DNA of 64,000 nt. Origin: Williamsia phyllosphaerae (GTDB lineage Bacteria; Actinomycetota; Actinomycetes; Mycobacteriales; Mycobacteriaceae). The DNA lies in assembly GCF_014635305.1 (NCBI RefSeq), contig NZ_BMCS01000003.1, forward strand, positions 124,001 through 188,000, given 5' to 3'. This document shows, in pieces, positions 15,041 through 28,306 of this stretch (its first letter is position 1; each line of letters starts with the position of its first letter). A model generated the notes under the pieces. The model ran no database searches. It saw only the letters and a list, made by a program, of their open reading frames with translations, and was not told the DNA's origin. The translations under genes and the position numbers were made by a program.

Positions 15041-16321
15041 ATGGCTCGAATCGGAGACGGCGGCGATCTGCTGAAGTGCTCTTTCTGCGGAAAGAGTCAG
15101 AAGCAGGTCAAGAAGCTCATCGCGGGCCCCGGCGTGTACATCTGCGACGAGTGCATCGACCTGTGCAACGAGATCATCGAGGAAGAACTCGCCGAATCGA
15201 GCGACGTCAAACTCGACGAGCTGCCCAAGCCGACCGAGATCCGCGACTTCCTCGAGAAGTACGTCATCGGTCAGGACACGGCCAAGCGCACCCTGGCCGT
15301 CGCCGTCTACAACCACTACAAGCGCATCCAGGCGGGCGACCGCAAGGACGCCCGCGGTGGCGAGGTCGTCGAGTTGGCCAAGTCCAACATCCTCATGCTC
15401 GGCCCCACCGGCTGCGGCAAGACCTACCTCGCCCAGACGCTCGCGAAGATGCTGAACGTCCCGTTCGCCATCGCCGACGCCACCGCGCTGACCGAGGCCG
15501 GCTACGTCGGTGAGGACGTCGAGAACATCCTTCTCAAGCTCATCCAGGCCGCCGACTACGACGTCAAGCGCGCCGAGACCGGGATCATCTACATCGACGA
15601 GGTCGACAAGATCGCCCGCAAGAGCGAGAACCCGTCGATCACCCGCGACGTCAGCGGCGAGGGTGTGCAGCAGGCGCTGCTGAAGATCCTCGAGGGAACC
15701 CAGGCCTCGGTGCCCCCGCAGGGTGGACGCAAGCACCCGCACCAGGAGTTCATCCAGATCGACACCACCAACGTGCTGTTCATCGTCGCGGGTGCGTTCG
15801 CGGGGCTCGAGAAGATCGTCTCCGACCGAATCGGCAAGCGCGGCATCGGTTTCGGTACCGAGGTCGCCAGCAAGAACGACGTCGACACCGTCGATCACTT
15901 CGCCGAGGTCATGCCCGAGGACCTCATCAAGTTCGGCCTGATCCCCGAGTTCATCGGCCGTCTGCCCATGATCGCCTCGGTCACCAACCTCGACAAGGAG
16001 TCATTGGTCTCCATCCTCTCGACTCCGAAGAACGCGCTGGTGAAGCAGTACGTCCGGCTGTTCGACATGGATGGTGTGGAACTCGAGTTCACCGATGAGG
16101 CTCTCGAGGCGGTGGCCGACCAGGCCATTCATCGAGGCACCGGCGCCCGCGGACTGCGCGCCATCATGGAGGAAGTCCTCCTCCCGGTGATGTACGACAT
16201 CCCCAGCCGCGACGATGTCGCCAAGGTCGTCGTGACCGAGGAAACCGTGCGCGACAACGTCTTGCCGACGATCGTCCCGCGCAAGCCGCGTCGCGACGAA
16301 CGACGCGACAAGACCGCGTAG
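15041..16321 (+). CDS. clpX: ClpX, ATPase unfoldase of the Clp protease
   Basis: The 426-residue AAA+ unfoldase delivers substrates to ClpP1P2. The N-terminal zinc domain has CSFC (13-16) and CDEC (35-38). The Walker A motif GPTGCGKT is near residue 125 and the Walker [10 protein letters not shown] near 187, followed by sensor and arginine-finger regions and a small C-terminal domain. ATG 15041 gives exactly the usual actinobacterial length; an upstream in-frame ATG at 14993 would add 16 residues before the zinc domain. The C-terminus ends in a charged PRRDERRDK stretch. Confidence 0.97.
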   Translation: MARIGDGGDLLKCSFCGKSQKQVKKLIAGPGVYICDECIDLCNEIIEEELAESSDVKLDELPKPTEIRDFLEKYVIGQDTAKRTLAVAVYNHYKRIQAGDRKDARGGEVVELAKSNILMLGPTGCGKTYLAQTLAKMLNVPFAIADATALTEAGYVGEDVENILLKLIQAADYDVKRAETGIIYIDEVDKIARKSENPSITRDVSGEGVQQALLKILEGTQASVPPQGGRKHPHQEFIQIDTTNVLFIVAGAFAGLEKIVSDRIGKRGIGFGTEVASKNDVDTVDHFAEVMPEDLIKFGLIPEFIGRLPMIASVTNLDKESLVSILSTPKNALVKQYVRLFDMDGVELEFTDEALEAVADQAIHRGTGARGLRAIMEEVLLPVMYDIPSRDDVAKVVVTEETVRDNVLPTIVPRKPRRDERRDKTA

Positions 16322-16330
16322 TCTCGCGGC

Positions 16331-18382
16331 GTGACGCACGCCGAGAACACCGACTTCCACGACCTCGACCGCTACATCGCGACCCCCCGCGTCAGCGGGT
16401 TGGCCATGTCGCCCGACGGTCGTCGGTTGATCACCACGGTGGCCACGCTCGACGAGAAGTCGACCGGCCACACGACCGCGCTGTGGGAGATCGATCCGAC
16501 AGGTCACCTCCCGGCCGCGCGCCTCACCCAGGGTCCCGACAGCGCGTCCGCCCCGACCTTCGACGGCTCCGGCGCCCTGTGGTTCATCCGAAAATCTGCA
16601 CCTGGGCCCGACGAGAACCCGACCGCCGCGGTCTGGCGACTGCCGACCGTCGGTGAGGCGCAACGTGTCGTCGCCCGTCCCGGCGGGGTGAACTCGCTCG
16701 TCACCGCACGCGCCGCGGACACCGTGCTCGCGCTCGCCGACGTGTTGGGCGGATCGGCAGAGGCCGACCACGCGCTTCGCGCGAAGCGGAAGACCGCGGC
16801 CGTCTCGGCGATCCTGCACGACCGCTACCCGGTTCGCCTGTGGGACAGTGACCTCGGCCCCGGCCGGCCGTTCCTCTTCGACCTGGCCCCGTCCGGGGAG
16901 CTGGCCGCGGTGGTCGAGAACCCGGGACCGGCGTTACGCGAAGCGGGGGTCGGCGTCGCGCCGGACGGCTCGTTCGCGATCACCACCTGGCGCGTGGGTG
17001 CACCGCAGGCCTCGACCCGAACGACGCTGGTGCGCATCGGATTCGGCGACGCCGGCCCGGGGGAGCGCGTCACCCTGCTCGCCGATCCCGACCACGACTT
17101 CTTCGCCCCCACCGTCTCGCCGGACGGTCGGCGGGTCGCGTTCCTGCGCGAATCGGTCACCACCCCGACCGACGCACCGGTGATCACCGCCCACACCTAC
17201 GACCTCGCCAACGGCAGCGTCACCGACTGGGCGACCGGCTGGGACAGGTGGCCCAGCTCGGTCGCGTGGTCGGCGGAGGGCACCGAACTCATCGTCACCG
17301 CCGACGACGACGGTCGCGGCCAGGTCTTCGTACTCGGAGACCCCGCCGTCGCGACGTCGAGTGCGGTTCGGGCCGTGACCGCCACCGACCACTGCTACAC
17401 CGACGTCGCGGTCCACCCGGACGCGGAACACCTGTTCGCACTGCGCAGTTCGCCGGCCGAACCCCCGCACGTCGTCCGGGTGGACCTGCGATCCGGTGAG
17501 GTCACCGCGTTGCGCGGACCGGTGGCGCTCCCCGAACTGCCCGGGACCCTCGAGGACCTGCGCACCGAGGCGATCGACGGCACGCCGTTGCGCGCGTGGC
17601 TGGCGCTGCCCCACGGTGCCTCCGACAGCTCGCCGGTGCCGCTCCTGCTGTGGGTGCACGGCGGTCCGTTGGGGTCCTGGAACGCGTGGTCGTGGCGCTG
17701 GAACCCGTGGATCGCGGTGGCCGCGGGCTATGCGGTCGTACTCCCTGATCCGGCGCTGTCGACCGGATACGGCCAGAATTTCATCCGACGGGGCTGGGGC
17801 AGCTGGGGTTTCGAGCCCTACACCGATCTGATGGCGGTGACCGACGCCGCCGAGGCGGATCGGCGCATCGCGTCCGGCCGCACCGCGATCATGGGCGGAT
17901 CGTTCGGCGGGTACATGGCGAACTGGATCGCCGGGCACACCGACCGGTTCCGCGCCGTCGTCACCCACGCCAGTCTGTGGGCTCTCGACCAGTTCGGACC
18001 GACCACCGATGGCGCCGACTACTGGGCGCGGGAGATGTCACCGGAGATGGCCGTGGAGAACTCGCCGCACCTCTACGTCGCCGACATCGTGACACCGATG
18101 CTGGTCATCCACGGCGACAAGGATTATCGCGTCCCCATCGGGGAGGGGCTGCGCCTCTGGTACGAGTTGCTCTCGGAGTCGGGCCTGCCCGCCGCCGACG
18201 ACGGTTCGACGGTGCACCGGTTCCTGTACTTCCCGGACGAGAACCACTGGATCCTCAAGCCGCAGAACGCGATCATCTGGTACCGGGTCGTACTCGCGTT
18301 CCTGTCGCAGCACGTGCTCGACCGACCGGCGGAGCTACCCGACATCCTCGGTGACGTGACGATCGCCGCGGCGCAGGACTGA
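16331..18382 (+). CDS. S9 family prolyl oligopeptidase-type peptidase
   Basis: The 683-residue serine peptidase has an N-terminal beta-propeller with PD40-type blades (about residues 10-400, for example AMSPDGRRL and VSPDGRRVAF) and a C-terminal alpha/beta hydrolase domain. The nucleophile motif is GGSFGGYM (about residue 521), the acid probably lies in HGDKDYRVP, and the base is the His of ENHWILKP. It would cleave short peptides, fitting its position 9 bases after clpX, where peptides made by ClpXP would need further breakdown; this link is inferred. The GTG start lacks a strong ribosome site. Its 3' end overlaps the converging fdhD gene by 48 bases. Confidence 0.9.
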   Translation: MTHAENTDFHDLDRYIATPRVSGLAMSPDGRRLITTVATLDEKSTGHTTALWEIDPTGHLPAARLTQGPDSASAPTFDGSGALWFIRKSAPGPDENPTAAVWRLPTVGEAQRVVARPGGVNSLVTARAADTVLALADVLGGSAEADHALRAKRKTAAVSAILHDRYPVRLWDSDLGPGRPFLFDLAPSGELAAVVENPGPALREAGVGVAPDGSFAITTWRVGAPQASTRTTLVRIGFGDAGPGERVTLLADPDHDFFAPTVSPDGRRVAFLRESVTTPTDAPVITAHTYDLANGSVTDWATGWDRWPSSVAWSAEGTELIVTADDDGRGQVFVLGDPAVATSSAVRAVTATDHCYTDVAVHPDAEHLFALRSSPAEPPHVVRVDLRSGEVTALRGPVALPELPGTLEDLRTEAIDGTPLRAWLALPHGASDSSPVPLLLWVHGGPLGSWNAWSWRWNPWIAVAAGYAVVLPDPALSTGYGQNFIRRGWGSWGFEPYTDLMAVTDAAEADRRIASGRTAIMGGSFGGYMANWIAGHTDRFRAVVTHASLWALDQFGPTTDGADYWAREMSPEMAVENSPHLYVADIVTPMLVIHGDKDYRVPIGEGLRLWYELLSESGLPAADDGSTVHRFLYFPDENHWILKPQNAIIWYRVVLAFLSQHVLDRPAELPDILGDVTIAAAQD

Positions 18383-19221
18383 CCGGTCTGTCGACCCGGC
18401 CGGGTGGCCGACCACGCGTTCGGGGGCGGAGTAGATGTTCATCGACTCGCCGCGCAGGAACCCGATGACGGTCAGTCCCGTCTCGTCGCCGAGCGAGGCG
18501 GCCAGCGACGACGGCGCCGACACCGCCGCGAGGATCGGGATGCCGGCCATCACGGCCTTCTGGACCAGTTCGAACGACACCCGACTCGACACCATCAGCA
18601 CGGTGTCACGCAACGGGATCCGACCCTCGCGGACCGCCCAACCGATCACCTTGTCGACGGCGTTGTGCCGCCCTACGTCCTCGCGCACCACGAGCAGTGT
18701 GCCGTCCGTGGAGAACAGGGCGGCGCCGTGCGTGCCGCCGGTGCCCGCGAACGTCTTCTGCTCGGCCCGGAGCCGGTCGGGGAGCGCGATCAACACATCG
18801 GTGTCCACCGTCGAGTGGTCGTCGCGTAGGTCGAACCGTGAGGTGGCGCGTAGCTCGTCGATCGACGACTTGCCGCACACCCCGCACGCCGACGTCGTGA
18901 TGAACGCCCGTCTGGGCGCGGTCAGCGTCACGCCGGGCGCCGAGGCGACGTCGAGGACGTTGTAGGTGTTCTGGCCGTCGGCGTCGACCCCGTCGCAGTA
19001 CCGGATGGTGTCGATGTCGTCGGCGCCGGCGATGAGGCCCTCCGACAACAGGAACCCGTGCACCAGGTCGATGTCGGCGCCGGGGGTGCGCATCGTCATC
19101 GTCAACGGTGCACCGGCGATGCGGATCTCGAGGGGTTCCTCCACCGCCAGGGTGTCCGGTCGGGTGGCGTCGCCGTGCAGTCGTATGCGGCGCACCGGGA
19201 TCCGTGTGGTGACCCGTCCCA

Positions 19222-19222
<1 letters not shown>
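18335..19222 (-). CDS. fdhD: FdhD, sulfur carrier for formate dehydrogenase maturation
   Basis: The 295-residue FdhD-family protein transfers sulfur to the molybdenum cofactor of formate dehydrogenase-type enzymes. The CGVCG motif near residue 115 holds the paired Cys; GRHNAVDK and SSRVSFELVQKA are further family blocks. It directly follows fdhF with overlapping ends (19222), so enzyme and maturation factor are co-expressed. The C-terminal tail beyond MNIYSAPERVVG is about 20 residues longer than I expect for the family, and this extra part is what overlaps the neighbouring peptidase gene. Confidence 0.93.
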
Positions 19223-21567
<2,345 letters not shown>

Positions 21568-21616
21568 TCCTCCATAGTGGCCTCGCCGGGGCAGTCCGTC
21601 ACGCGATACTGGCCCC

Positions 21617-22270
21617 ATGAGCGATGTGGTGGCGGATATGGCGTTGGCGGGCGTGGTTCTGGCGGGAGGCGCATCGAGACGGATGGGCTCGGACAAGGCC
21701 GGACTGGACTGGAACGGCCAACCGATGTTGGCACGCATCGTCGGAGAGGTCGGTCGTCGCTGCGATCCCGTCTCGGTGGTGGCGGCCGCCTCGTCGGCCG
21801 CCTACCGCACCCTGCAGGGCAGCGGCGGACCCGAGGCGCACTGGGTCACCGACGAGAAGGCGGGCACCGGCCCGCTCGGGGCGCTCGCGGCGGGTCTGGC
21901 CGACGCGGCCGCGGCCGGACGTGAGGTCGCCTTCGTCTGCGCCACCGACATGCCGTTGATCAGCACCGACCTGATCGACGAACTGCTGCTCGGCCTCCGG
22001 GACAACGACGACGCGGCCATCGCGGTCGACGCGACCAGGGCGCACCCGTTCGCGGCCATCTACCGGACCGCGTGCGCGGGTCGGATCCGCGACCTCGCCG
22101 CCACCGGTGAGCGACGCATGTTGGCGGCCATCGACACCCTCGTGGTCAACCGCGTCTCGATCAGCAATCCCGACTGGCTGGTCAACGTCAACGCCCCCGA
22201 GGACCTGCATCGGCTCCGCATCACCGCCGGGGGCGTTCCCGGGCAACCCGGGGCGATCACCGTTCCCTAG
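21617..22270 (+). CDS. mobA: Molybdenum cofactor guanylyltransferase MobA
   Basis: The 217-residue nucleotidyltransferase attaches GMP to molybdopterin, making the MGD form needed by the divergent FdhF. The signature LAGGASRRMGSDK is at residues 15-27, with CATDMPL in the middle as the metal-binding Asp. ATG 21617 lies 49 bases from the fdhF start, so the pair probably shares a promoter region. The neighbouring valS start is 9 bases after the stop. M. tuberculosis also has mobA upstream of valS, but with other genes between them. Confidence 0.92.
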   Translation: MSDVVADMALAGVVLAGGASRRMGSDKAGLDWNGQPMLARIVGEVGRRCDPVSVVAAASSAAYRTLQGSGGPEAHWVTDEKAGTGPLGALAAGLADAAAAGREVAFVCATDMPLISTDLIDELLLGLRDNDDAAIAVDATRAHPFAAIYRTACAGRIRDLAATGERRMLAAIDTLVVNRVSISNPDWLVNVNAPEDLHRLRITAGGVPGQPGAITVP

Positions 22271-22279
22271 AATCGAACG

Positions 22280-24943
22280 GTGACCGAACTCCCAGCACCT
22301 GCCGTCTCGCTGCCCAAGTCCTGGGAACCCGCCGCCCACGAGTCCGCGATCTATCAGCGCTGGATCGACGGCGGGTACTTCACCGCCGATGCGGCCGGCG
22401 ACAAGCCCCCGTTCTCCATCGTCATACCGCCGCCCAACGTCAACGGTTCGTTGCACATGGGCCACGCTTTCGAGCACGTCCTGATGGACACGCTCTCCCG
22501 CCGTCGCCGGATGCAGGGCTACGAGGTGCTGTGGCTGCCCGGTATGGACCACGCCGCCATCGCGATGCAGGCCATGGTCGAGAAGCGCCTGGCCGCACAG
22601 GGCATCGCCCGCGACGCGCTGGGCCGCGAGGCGTTCATCGACAAGGTGTGGGAGGCCAAGGCCGAGATCAGCGGCGACATCGGCGGCCAGATGCGCCGGC
22701 TCGGGGACAGCGTCGACTGGTCCCGTGAACGTTTCACCATGGACGAGGGGCTGTCCCGCGCCGTGCACACGGTGTTCAAGCGCATGTTCGACGACGGCCT
22801 GATCTACCGCGCCGAGCGGCTCGTCAACTGGTCGCCGACCCTGCAGACCGCGATCAGCGACATCGAGGTGACCTACGACGACGTCGAGGGCGAGCTCGTC
22901 AGCTTCCGGTACGGGGCGATGGACGACGCCGAGCCGCACGTCGTCGTGGCCACCACCCGACTGGAGACGATGCTGGGCGACACCGCGATCGCGGTGCATC
23001 CCGACGACGAGCGCTACGCCCACCTGGTGGGCACCGAACTCCCGCACCCGTTCCTCGAGCGGTCCATCCCGGTCGTCGCCGACGACTACGTCGATCCCGA
23101 GTTCGGCACCGGCGCGGTCAAGATCACCCCGGCGCACGACCCCAACGACTTCGCGCTCGGCCGGCGTCACGGGTTGGCGATGCCCACGATCATGGACACC
23201 TCCGCCCACATCTGCGACACCGGAACACAGTTCGACGGACTCGACCGGTTCGCCGCCCGCGTCGCGGTGCGCGAGGCGCTCGCCGAGCAGGGCCGCATCG
23301 TCAAGGAGGTGCGCCCCTACCTGCACAGCGTCGGACACTCCGAGCGCAGCGGCGAGGCCATCGAGCCGCGGCTGAGCATGCAGTGGTGGGTGCGGGTCGA
23401 GACGTTGGCGAAATCGGCCGGTGACGCGGTCCGCAACGGGGACACCGTGATCCACCCGGCGTCGATGGAGCCGCGCTGGTTCGGCTGGGTCGACGACATG
23501 CACGACTGGTGCATCTCGCGTCAGCTGTGGTGGGGACACCGGATCCCCATCTTCTACGGCCCCGACGGCGATGTGGTCTGCGTCGGGCCGGGGGAGGAGC
23601 CGCCCGCCGGGTACGAGCAGGATCCCGACGTCCTCGACACGTGGTTCTCGTCGGGCCTCTGGCCGTTCTCGACGATGGGATGGCCGGACCAGACGGCCGA
23701 TCTGGCCAAGTTCTATCCGACCAGCGTCCTGGTCACCGGGTACGACATCCTGTTCTTCTGGGTGGCCCGGATGATGATGTTCGGCACCTACGTCGGCGCC
23801 ACGATGGACGGCGACAACGGCGTCCCGTTCCGGGATCTGTTCCTGCACGGACTGGTCCGCGACGAACACGGCCGCAAGATGTCGAAGTCGAAGGGCAACG
23901 GCATCGACCCGCTCGACTGGGTCGACCGGTTCGGCGCCGACGCCCTGCGGTTCACCCTGGCCCGCGGCGCCACCCCCGGCGGCGACCTGTCCGTCGGCGA
24001 CGACCACGCCGAGGCATCGCGCAACTTCGCCACCAAGATGTTCAACGCCACCAAGTTCGCGCTGATGAACGGAGCGCGTCTGGGCGAGCTACCGGACCGC
24101 GCCACGCTGACCGACGCCGACCGGTGGATCCTCGGCCGCCTCGACGAGGTGCTTCGCGACGCCGACGCCGGGTTCGAGTCGTACGAGTTCGCGAAGGCGT
24201 GCGAGGCGCTCTACCACTTCGCGCGCGACGAGTTCTGCGACTGGTACGTCGAATTGGCGAAGGTCCAGGTCTACGCGGGCGCCGACGGCGTCGTCGACAC
24301 CGACCGTGCGCAGGCCACGGCCATCGTGCTCGGCACGGTGCTCGACTCGATCCTGCGGATGCTGCACCCGGTCATGCCGTTCGTCACCGAGGTGCTGTGG
24401 ACCACGCTGACGGGTGAGGAGACCCTGGTCACCGCGTCGTGGCCCACGGCCATCGGCGACACGGCCGATGCGCAGGCCGCCCAACGCATCTCCGACACCC
24501 AGCGACTCGTCACCGAGGTCCGACGGTTCCGCGGCGACCAGGGGATCGCCGACAACAAGCGCGTCCCCACCCGCCTCGACGGCATCGACGCCGCCGGGCT
24601 GGGGTCGGTGCGCCCCTACGTCGACTCGCTGGCGAAGCTCTCGGCCGCCGGCGACGACTTCTCGGCGACCGCGACCATCGACGTGCGGTTGAGTTCGGCG
24701 ACGATCCGGGTCGAACTCGACACCTCCGAGTCGATCGACGTCGACGCCGAGAAGCGCCGGCTGGCCAAGGATCTCGCTGCTGCGGAGAAGGAGCTGGCGC
24801 AGACCACCGGCAAGCTCGGCAACGAGCAGTTCCTGGCCAAGGCGCCCGAACCGGTCGTGGAGAAGATCAGGAACCGTCAGCGCATCGCCACCGAGGAGGT
24901 CGAGCGCATCCGCGCGAAGCTCGACGAGCTGGGTGGGGCGTGA
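22280..24943 (+). CDS. valS: Valyl-tRNA synthetase
   Basis: The 887-residue class I synthetase has the ATP-binding HMGH at residues 59-62 and KMSKS near 533. A connective editing domain spans about 190-350, an anticodon-binding helical domain about 600-760, and a C-terminal coiled coil about 820-885 rich in Glu, Lys and Arg. All expected parts are present and the length is normal. GTG 22280 gives a natural N-terminus. Its stop overlaps the folC start (GTGA), so the two are translationally coupled. Confidence 0.97.
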   Translation: MTELPAPAVSLPKSWEPAAHESAIYQRWIDGGYFTADAAGDKPPFSIVIPPPNVNGSLHMGHAFEHVLMDTLSRRRRMQGYEVLWLPGMDHAAIAMQAMVEKRLAAQGIARDALGREAFIDKVWEAKAEISGDIGGQMRRLGDSVDWSRERFTMDEGLSRAVHTVFKRMFDDGLIYRAERLVNWSPTLQTAISDIEVTYDDVEGELVSFRYGAMDDAEPHVVVATTRLETMLGDTAIAVHPDDERYAHLVGTELPHPFLERSIPVVADDYVDPEFGTGAVKITPAHDPNDFALGRRHGLAMPTIMDTSAHICDTGTQFDGLDRFAARVAVREALAEQGRIVKEVRPYLHSVGHSERSGEAIEPRLSMQWWVRVETLAKSAGDAVRNGDTVIHPASMEPRWFGWVDDMHDWCISRQLWWGHRIPIFYGPDGDVVCVGPGEEPPAGYEQDPDVLDTWFSSGLWPFSTMGWPDQTADLAKFYPTSVLVTGYDILFFWVARMMMFGTYVGATMDGDNGVPFRDLFLHGLVRDEHGRKMSKSKGNGIDPLDWVDRFGADALRFTLARGATPGGDLSVGDDHAEASRNFATKMFNATKFALMNGARLGELPDRATLTDADRWILGRLDEVLRDADAGFESYEFAKACEALYHFARDEFCDWYVELAKVQVYAGADGVVDTDRAQATAIVLGTVLDSILRMLHPVMPFVTEVLWTTLTGEETLVTASWPTAIGDTADAQAAQRISDTQRLVTEVRRFRGDQGIADNKRVPTRLDGIDAAGLGSVRPYVDSLAKLSAAGDDFSATATIDVRLSSATIRVELDTSESIDVDAEKRRLAKDLAAAEKELAQTTGKLGNEQFLAKAPEPVVEKIRNRQRIATEEVERIRAKLDELGGA

Positions 24944-26367
24944 GCACCCCGCAGAACGCCCTCGGTGTCCCGACCGCCGACGACCTCGCCGAGTTCGCCG
25001 AGGTCGAGGCCGAACTCGACGACCGCTGGCCGGAGACGAAGATCGAGCCGTCCCTGACCCGGATGGTCGCACTGATGGACGTCCTCGGCTCGCCGCAGAA
25101 GGGGTACGCGTCGATCCACATCGCCGGCACCAACGGCAAGACGTCGGTCACCCGGATGATCGACTCGTTGCTCACCGCGCTGCACCGCCGGACCGGTCGG
25201 ATCACGAGCCCGCACCTGCAGCTCGCGACCGAACGCATCTCGGTCGACGGGGCACCGATCTCCCCGCGGCTCTACGTCGACACCTACCGCGAACTCGAAC
25301 CGTTCATCACCATGGTCGACGACTCGTCGATCGCCCAGGGTGGTCCGCGGATGAGCAAGTTCGAGGTGCTCACCGCGATGGCGTACGCGGTGTTCGCCGA
25401 GGCGCCGGTGGATGTCGCCGTCGTCGAGACCGGCCTCGGCGGCACCTGGGACGCCACCAACGTCATCGAACCGTCGGTCGCGGTCATCACCCCGATCGCC
25501 ATGGACCACGCGGACTACCTCGGCGACACGCTCACGGCGATCGCGGGGGAGAAGGCGGGCATCATCAAGCCCGCCAACCCCGACGACATCGTGCCGGTCG
25601 ATCCCGTCACGATCCTCGCCGCCCAGGACCCCGAGGCCGGCAGTGTCCTCATGGCCCGCGTCGCCGAGGCCGAGACACTGGTCGCGCGGCAGGACTCCGA
25701 GTTCCGGGTCCTTGAGCGGCGCACCGCCGTCGGCGGTCAGATGCTCGAACTGCAGGGGCTCGGCGGCGTCTACTCCGAGATCTTCCTGCCGGTCCACGGT
25801 GGGCACCAGGCGAACAACGCGGTGCTCGCGCTCGCGGCGGTCGAGGCCTTCTTCGGTGCCGGCGCCGACCGGCAACTCGACATCGACGCCGTTCGCGCGG
25901 GATTCGCCGCCGTGACCACCCCCGGGCGCCTCGAGCGCGTACGCACGGCACCGTCGGTGTTCCTCGACGCGGCCCACAACCCCCACGGGGCGGCCGCACT
26001 CGCCCGCAGCCTGGTCGAGGAGTTCGACTTCCGTCGTCTCATCGCGGTCGTCGGTGTCATGCGGGACAAGGACGCCGTCGGACTGCTGACCGCCCTGGAA
26101 CCCGTCGTGGACTCGGTGGTGCTCACCAACAACGGGTCGCCCCGCGCGATGGACACGACCGATCTCGCCGACCTGGCCCTGCCGATCTTCGGCGAGGACC
26201 GGGTCGACGTGCGACCGTTCCTGCCCGAGGCGGTCGAGGCCGCGGTGGCCGCCGCAGAGGAGACCGGCGACGAGCTGGATCAGATGTCCGGCGCAGGCGT
26301 GGTGATCACCGGCTCGGTGGTGACCGCGGGTGCGGCCCGCACGTTGTTCGGAAAGGACCCCTCATGA
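24940..26367 (+). CDS. folC: Folylpolyglutamate / dihydrofolate synthase
   Basis: The 475-residue Mur-ligase-family enzyme adds glutamate to folates and, in many bacteria, to dihydropteroate. The P-loop IAGTNGKTS is near residue 62; [12 protein letters not shown] and the later [10 protein letters not shown] are the FolC signatures. GTG 24940 overlaps the valS stop; the open frame further upstream is an out-of-phase reading of valS. The ATGA overlap with the following DUF4233 gene continues the operon. The order valS-folC-DUF4233 matches Rv2448c-Rv2446c. Confidence 0.96.
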   Translation: MSTPQNALGVPTADDLAEFAEVEAELDDRWPETKIEPSLTRMVALMDVLGSPQKGYASIHIAGTNGKTSVTRMIDSLLTALHRRTGRITSPHLQLATERISVDGAPISPRLYVDTYRELEPFITMVDDSSIAQGGPRMSKFEVLTAMAYAVFAEAPVDVAVVETGLGGTWDATNVIEPSVAVITPIAMDHADYLGDTLTAIAGEKAGIIKPANPDDIVPVDPVTILAAQDPEAGSVLMARVAEAETLVARQDSEFRVLERRTAVGGQMLELQGLGGVYSEIFLPVHGGHQANNAVLALAAVEAFFGAGADRQLDIDAVRAGFAAVTTPGRLERVRTAPSVFLDAAHNPHGAAALARSLVEEFDFRRLIAVVGVMRDKDAVGLLTALEPVVDSVVLTNNGSPRAMDTTDLADLALPIFGEDRVDVRPFLPEAVEAAVAAAEETGDELDQMSGAGVVITGSVVTAGAARTLFGKDPS

Positions 26368-26834
26368 CATCCGCCACCGGGAGCGATGCGAGCGGGCCGG
26401 AGGACATTGGACCCGACGCGGTCGGTGGCCGTTTCACCCCACCGGTGAACGATCCGTGGAAGGGCCTGCGCGGGATCATGGCCGGGACGCTGATCCTCGA
26501 GTTCATCGTCGTCCTGCTGGCCCTGCCCATCGTGGCCCGGGTCGGCGGCGGTCTGACGTGGGTGTCGGGCGTCTACCTGGTCGTCCTGGCGCTGCTCATG
26601 GTCCTGGGCGCCGGTGTGCAGGGACGTCCGTGGGCCCTGCAGTTCGATCTCGCCCTGCAGGTCCTTCTCATCGTCGGCGTGGTCTTCCACTGGTCGATCG
26701 CGGCGGTCGGCATCGTCTTCGGGCTGGTCTGGCTGTACATCGCCTACATCAAGCGCGACGTCCGACTGCGGATCGAGCGGGGACTGCTACCCGGTCAGGA
26801 GCCGATCGGGGACGCGGGCGCCGATCCGGCTTGA
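26364..26834 (+). CDS. DUF4233 membrane protein
   Basis: The 156-residue protein has about 40 polar N-terminal residues and four membrane segments (about 38-60, 66-86, 94-110 and 112-130), then a charged tail. It belongs to the DUF4233 family, whose genes follow folC across actinobacteria. Function unknown. Its start overlaps the folC stop. Confidence 0.9.
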   Translation: MTSATGSDASGPEDIGPDAVGGRFTPPVNDPWKGLRGIMAGTLILEFIVVLLALPIVARVGGGLTWVSGVYLVVLALLMVLGAGVQGRPWALQFDLALQVLLIVGVVFHWSIAAVGIVFGLVWLYIAYIKRDVRLRIERGLLPGQEPIGDAGADPA

Positions 26835-26976
26835 GCCCCGAGACCCCGGGTCCGTGTCCGATTCGTTATCTTTGCGGCCGCAATTCGGGATGACGTGAGC
26901 GCCCCCGACTGACACCATGCGAGGGTCGCCGCGGGCGCCCGCCCGCGATCTCACCCGTCGAAAGGCCCATCACCTC

Positions 26977-27393
26977 ATGCGTCGTCTCAGCACCCGTTCC
27001 TCCGTTGCCGTGATCTCGTGCGCACTCGCGGCGGGCATCTCGACGATGGGCGTGGGTGCTGCCTCCGCGGATGAACCCGTCGCCGGCGCGGTCGAGGTGC
27101 TGCCCGCGGGCGAGCCGGTACCGGTCTCGCCGTCGGAGTTCGGCTACGTCGCCACGCACGACCTGACCGTGCGTGCCTCGCGGATCGACCTCGCCGAGTT
27201 CGTCGCGTCGATCCCGGTGCCCAACCAGTACCGCGCCGCGAATCTGGCGCTGGCCGCGCGTTTCGACGCGACCGTCGCCGAGGCGCTGAAGTCCCCGGGT
27301 GGATGTGTCCAGGTCGTCGTCGACCCCCGCGCGACCTCGGGGAACCTGTTCAACTACGGCTTCTTCGCCATCGAGGGCAAGTTCTGCGACTGA
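26977..27393 (+). CDS. Small secreted protein, unknown function
   Basis: The 138-residue precursor has an Arg-rich N-terminus, a hydrophobic core (about residues 9-30) and a likely signal peptidase site at GAASA-DEP. The mature part of about 105 residues has two Cys near the end (GGCVQVV and KFCD) that could form a disulfide. ATG 26977 is preferred because the signal peptide then starts properly; the in-frame ATG at 26917 would put 20 extra residues before it. It lies between DUF4233 and ndk, where the M. tuberculosis cluster has no such gene. I recognise no family. Confidence 0.8.
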   Translation: MRRLSTRSSVAVISCALAAGISTMGVGAASADEPVAGAVEVLPAGEPVPVSPSEFGYVATHDLTVRASRIDLAEFVASIPVPNQYRAANLALAARFDATVAEALKSPGGCVQVVVDPRATSGNLFNYGFFAIEGKFCD

Positions 27394-27435
27394 GCCGTCC
27401 GCGGCGTCGCCACGGGGCATGACTACGCTGTCGTC

Positions 27436-27849
27436 GTGACCGAACGCACCCTGATCCTGATCAAGCCCGACGGCGTCGCCCGGGCAGTGGTCGGCGAGAT
27501 CATCAGCCGAATCGAACGCAAGGGCCTGTCCCTGGTGGCCCTCGAACTGCGGACCGCGAGCGACGACGTCGCTCGCGGCCATTACGCCGAGCACGAGGAC
27601 AAACCGTTCTTCGGATCGCTGCTGGAGTTCATCACCTCCGGGCCACTGGTGGCCGCGGTCGTCGAGGGCCCACGGGCGATCGCCGCGTTCCGGCAACTCG
27701 CCGGTGGCACGGACCCGGTCGAGAAGGCCGTCCCCGGCACGATCCGGGGCGACCTCGCGCTGAACACGCAGAACAATCTGGTGCACGGATCCGACTCGCC
27801 CGAGTCGGCCGAGCGCGAGATCGCACTCTGGTTCCCCGGACTGTCCTGA
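27436..27849 (+). CDS. ndk: Nucleoside diphosphate kinase
   Basis: The 137-residue enzyme moves phosphate between nucleoside di- and triphosphates. The N-terminal [12 protein letters not shown] and the active-site NLVHGSDS, whose His (about residue 116) carries the phosphate, are intact, and the length is standard. The GTG start gives the usual N-terminus. A terminator follows, separating it from rne. Confidence 0.97.
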   Translation: MTERTLILIKPDGVARAVVGEIISRIERKGLSLVALELRTASDDVARGHYAEHEDKPFFGSLLEFITSGPLVAAVVEGPRAIAAFRQLAGGTDPVEKAVPGTIRGDLALNTQNNLVHGSDSPESAEREIALWFPGLS

Positions 27850-27905
27850 CCCACCTCGTCCATCGGTGTGCCCGCCCCGGAAACGACCGGGTCGCGCACC
27901 CCTCC

Positions 27906-27947
27906 GGCCCGTCCCGTGCGCCCGCGCACAGGGCGGGCCGTCTTCGT
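27906..27947 (+). terminator. Terminator after ndk
   Basis: GGCCCGTCCCGTGCGC and GCGCACAGGGCGGGCC pair with one wobble and one mismatch, meeting at a very small loop, and are followed by the T-rich GTCTTCGTT. It lies 56 bases after the ndk stop. Confidence 0.75.
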
Positions 27948-28306
27948 TGCCACCAGCCGAACCGCGGGTGAACCGCAGTGGTGCGCCGTCCCGCGGCGGC
28001 CGTGTGGGATACTGCAGGGGTCGCTGCCGACACCGTCGGTGATGACACCCGATGACCCGCCGATTTCCTTCGGTCCCCGCTTGGCGTTGATCACAACAAC
28101 GCGATGTGTCGATCACAACGACGCACGCGCGGTGTGGACCGCTCGGACTCCGGTGGTGCCATCAGCCCAATGCGTTGCGCGAACACGGCACAACCGCTGT
28201 CCGCCGGCGCGAGACCATACAAACTCGGACCGTTCGCGGTCCGACACACAGCACAGCCCTCGCGAGGCCGCGTCGAGACGATGCGCCCGGGGGCCTAGGA
28301 GAACAC
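27948..28306 (+). other. Long leader region of rne without a recognised gene
   Basis: These 359 bases, with the terminator before them, separate ndk from rne. An open frame continues upstream of the rne start through part of it, but the residues have no protein-like character. The region probably holds the rne promoter and a long 5' leader. RNase E is known in other bacteria to control its own message through its leader; whether that happens here is not shown by the sequence. Confidence 0.6.

Noticed and set aside
21599..24007. An 802-residue minus-strand frame opposite mobA and valS
   Set aside because: Shadow of valS codons; no start signal or recognised domain.
28106..28306. A longer RNase E beginning 67 codons upstream
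   Set aside because: The extra residues show no protein-like conservation, and GTG 28307 has AGGAG at the right distance.
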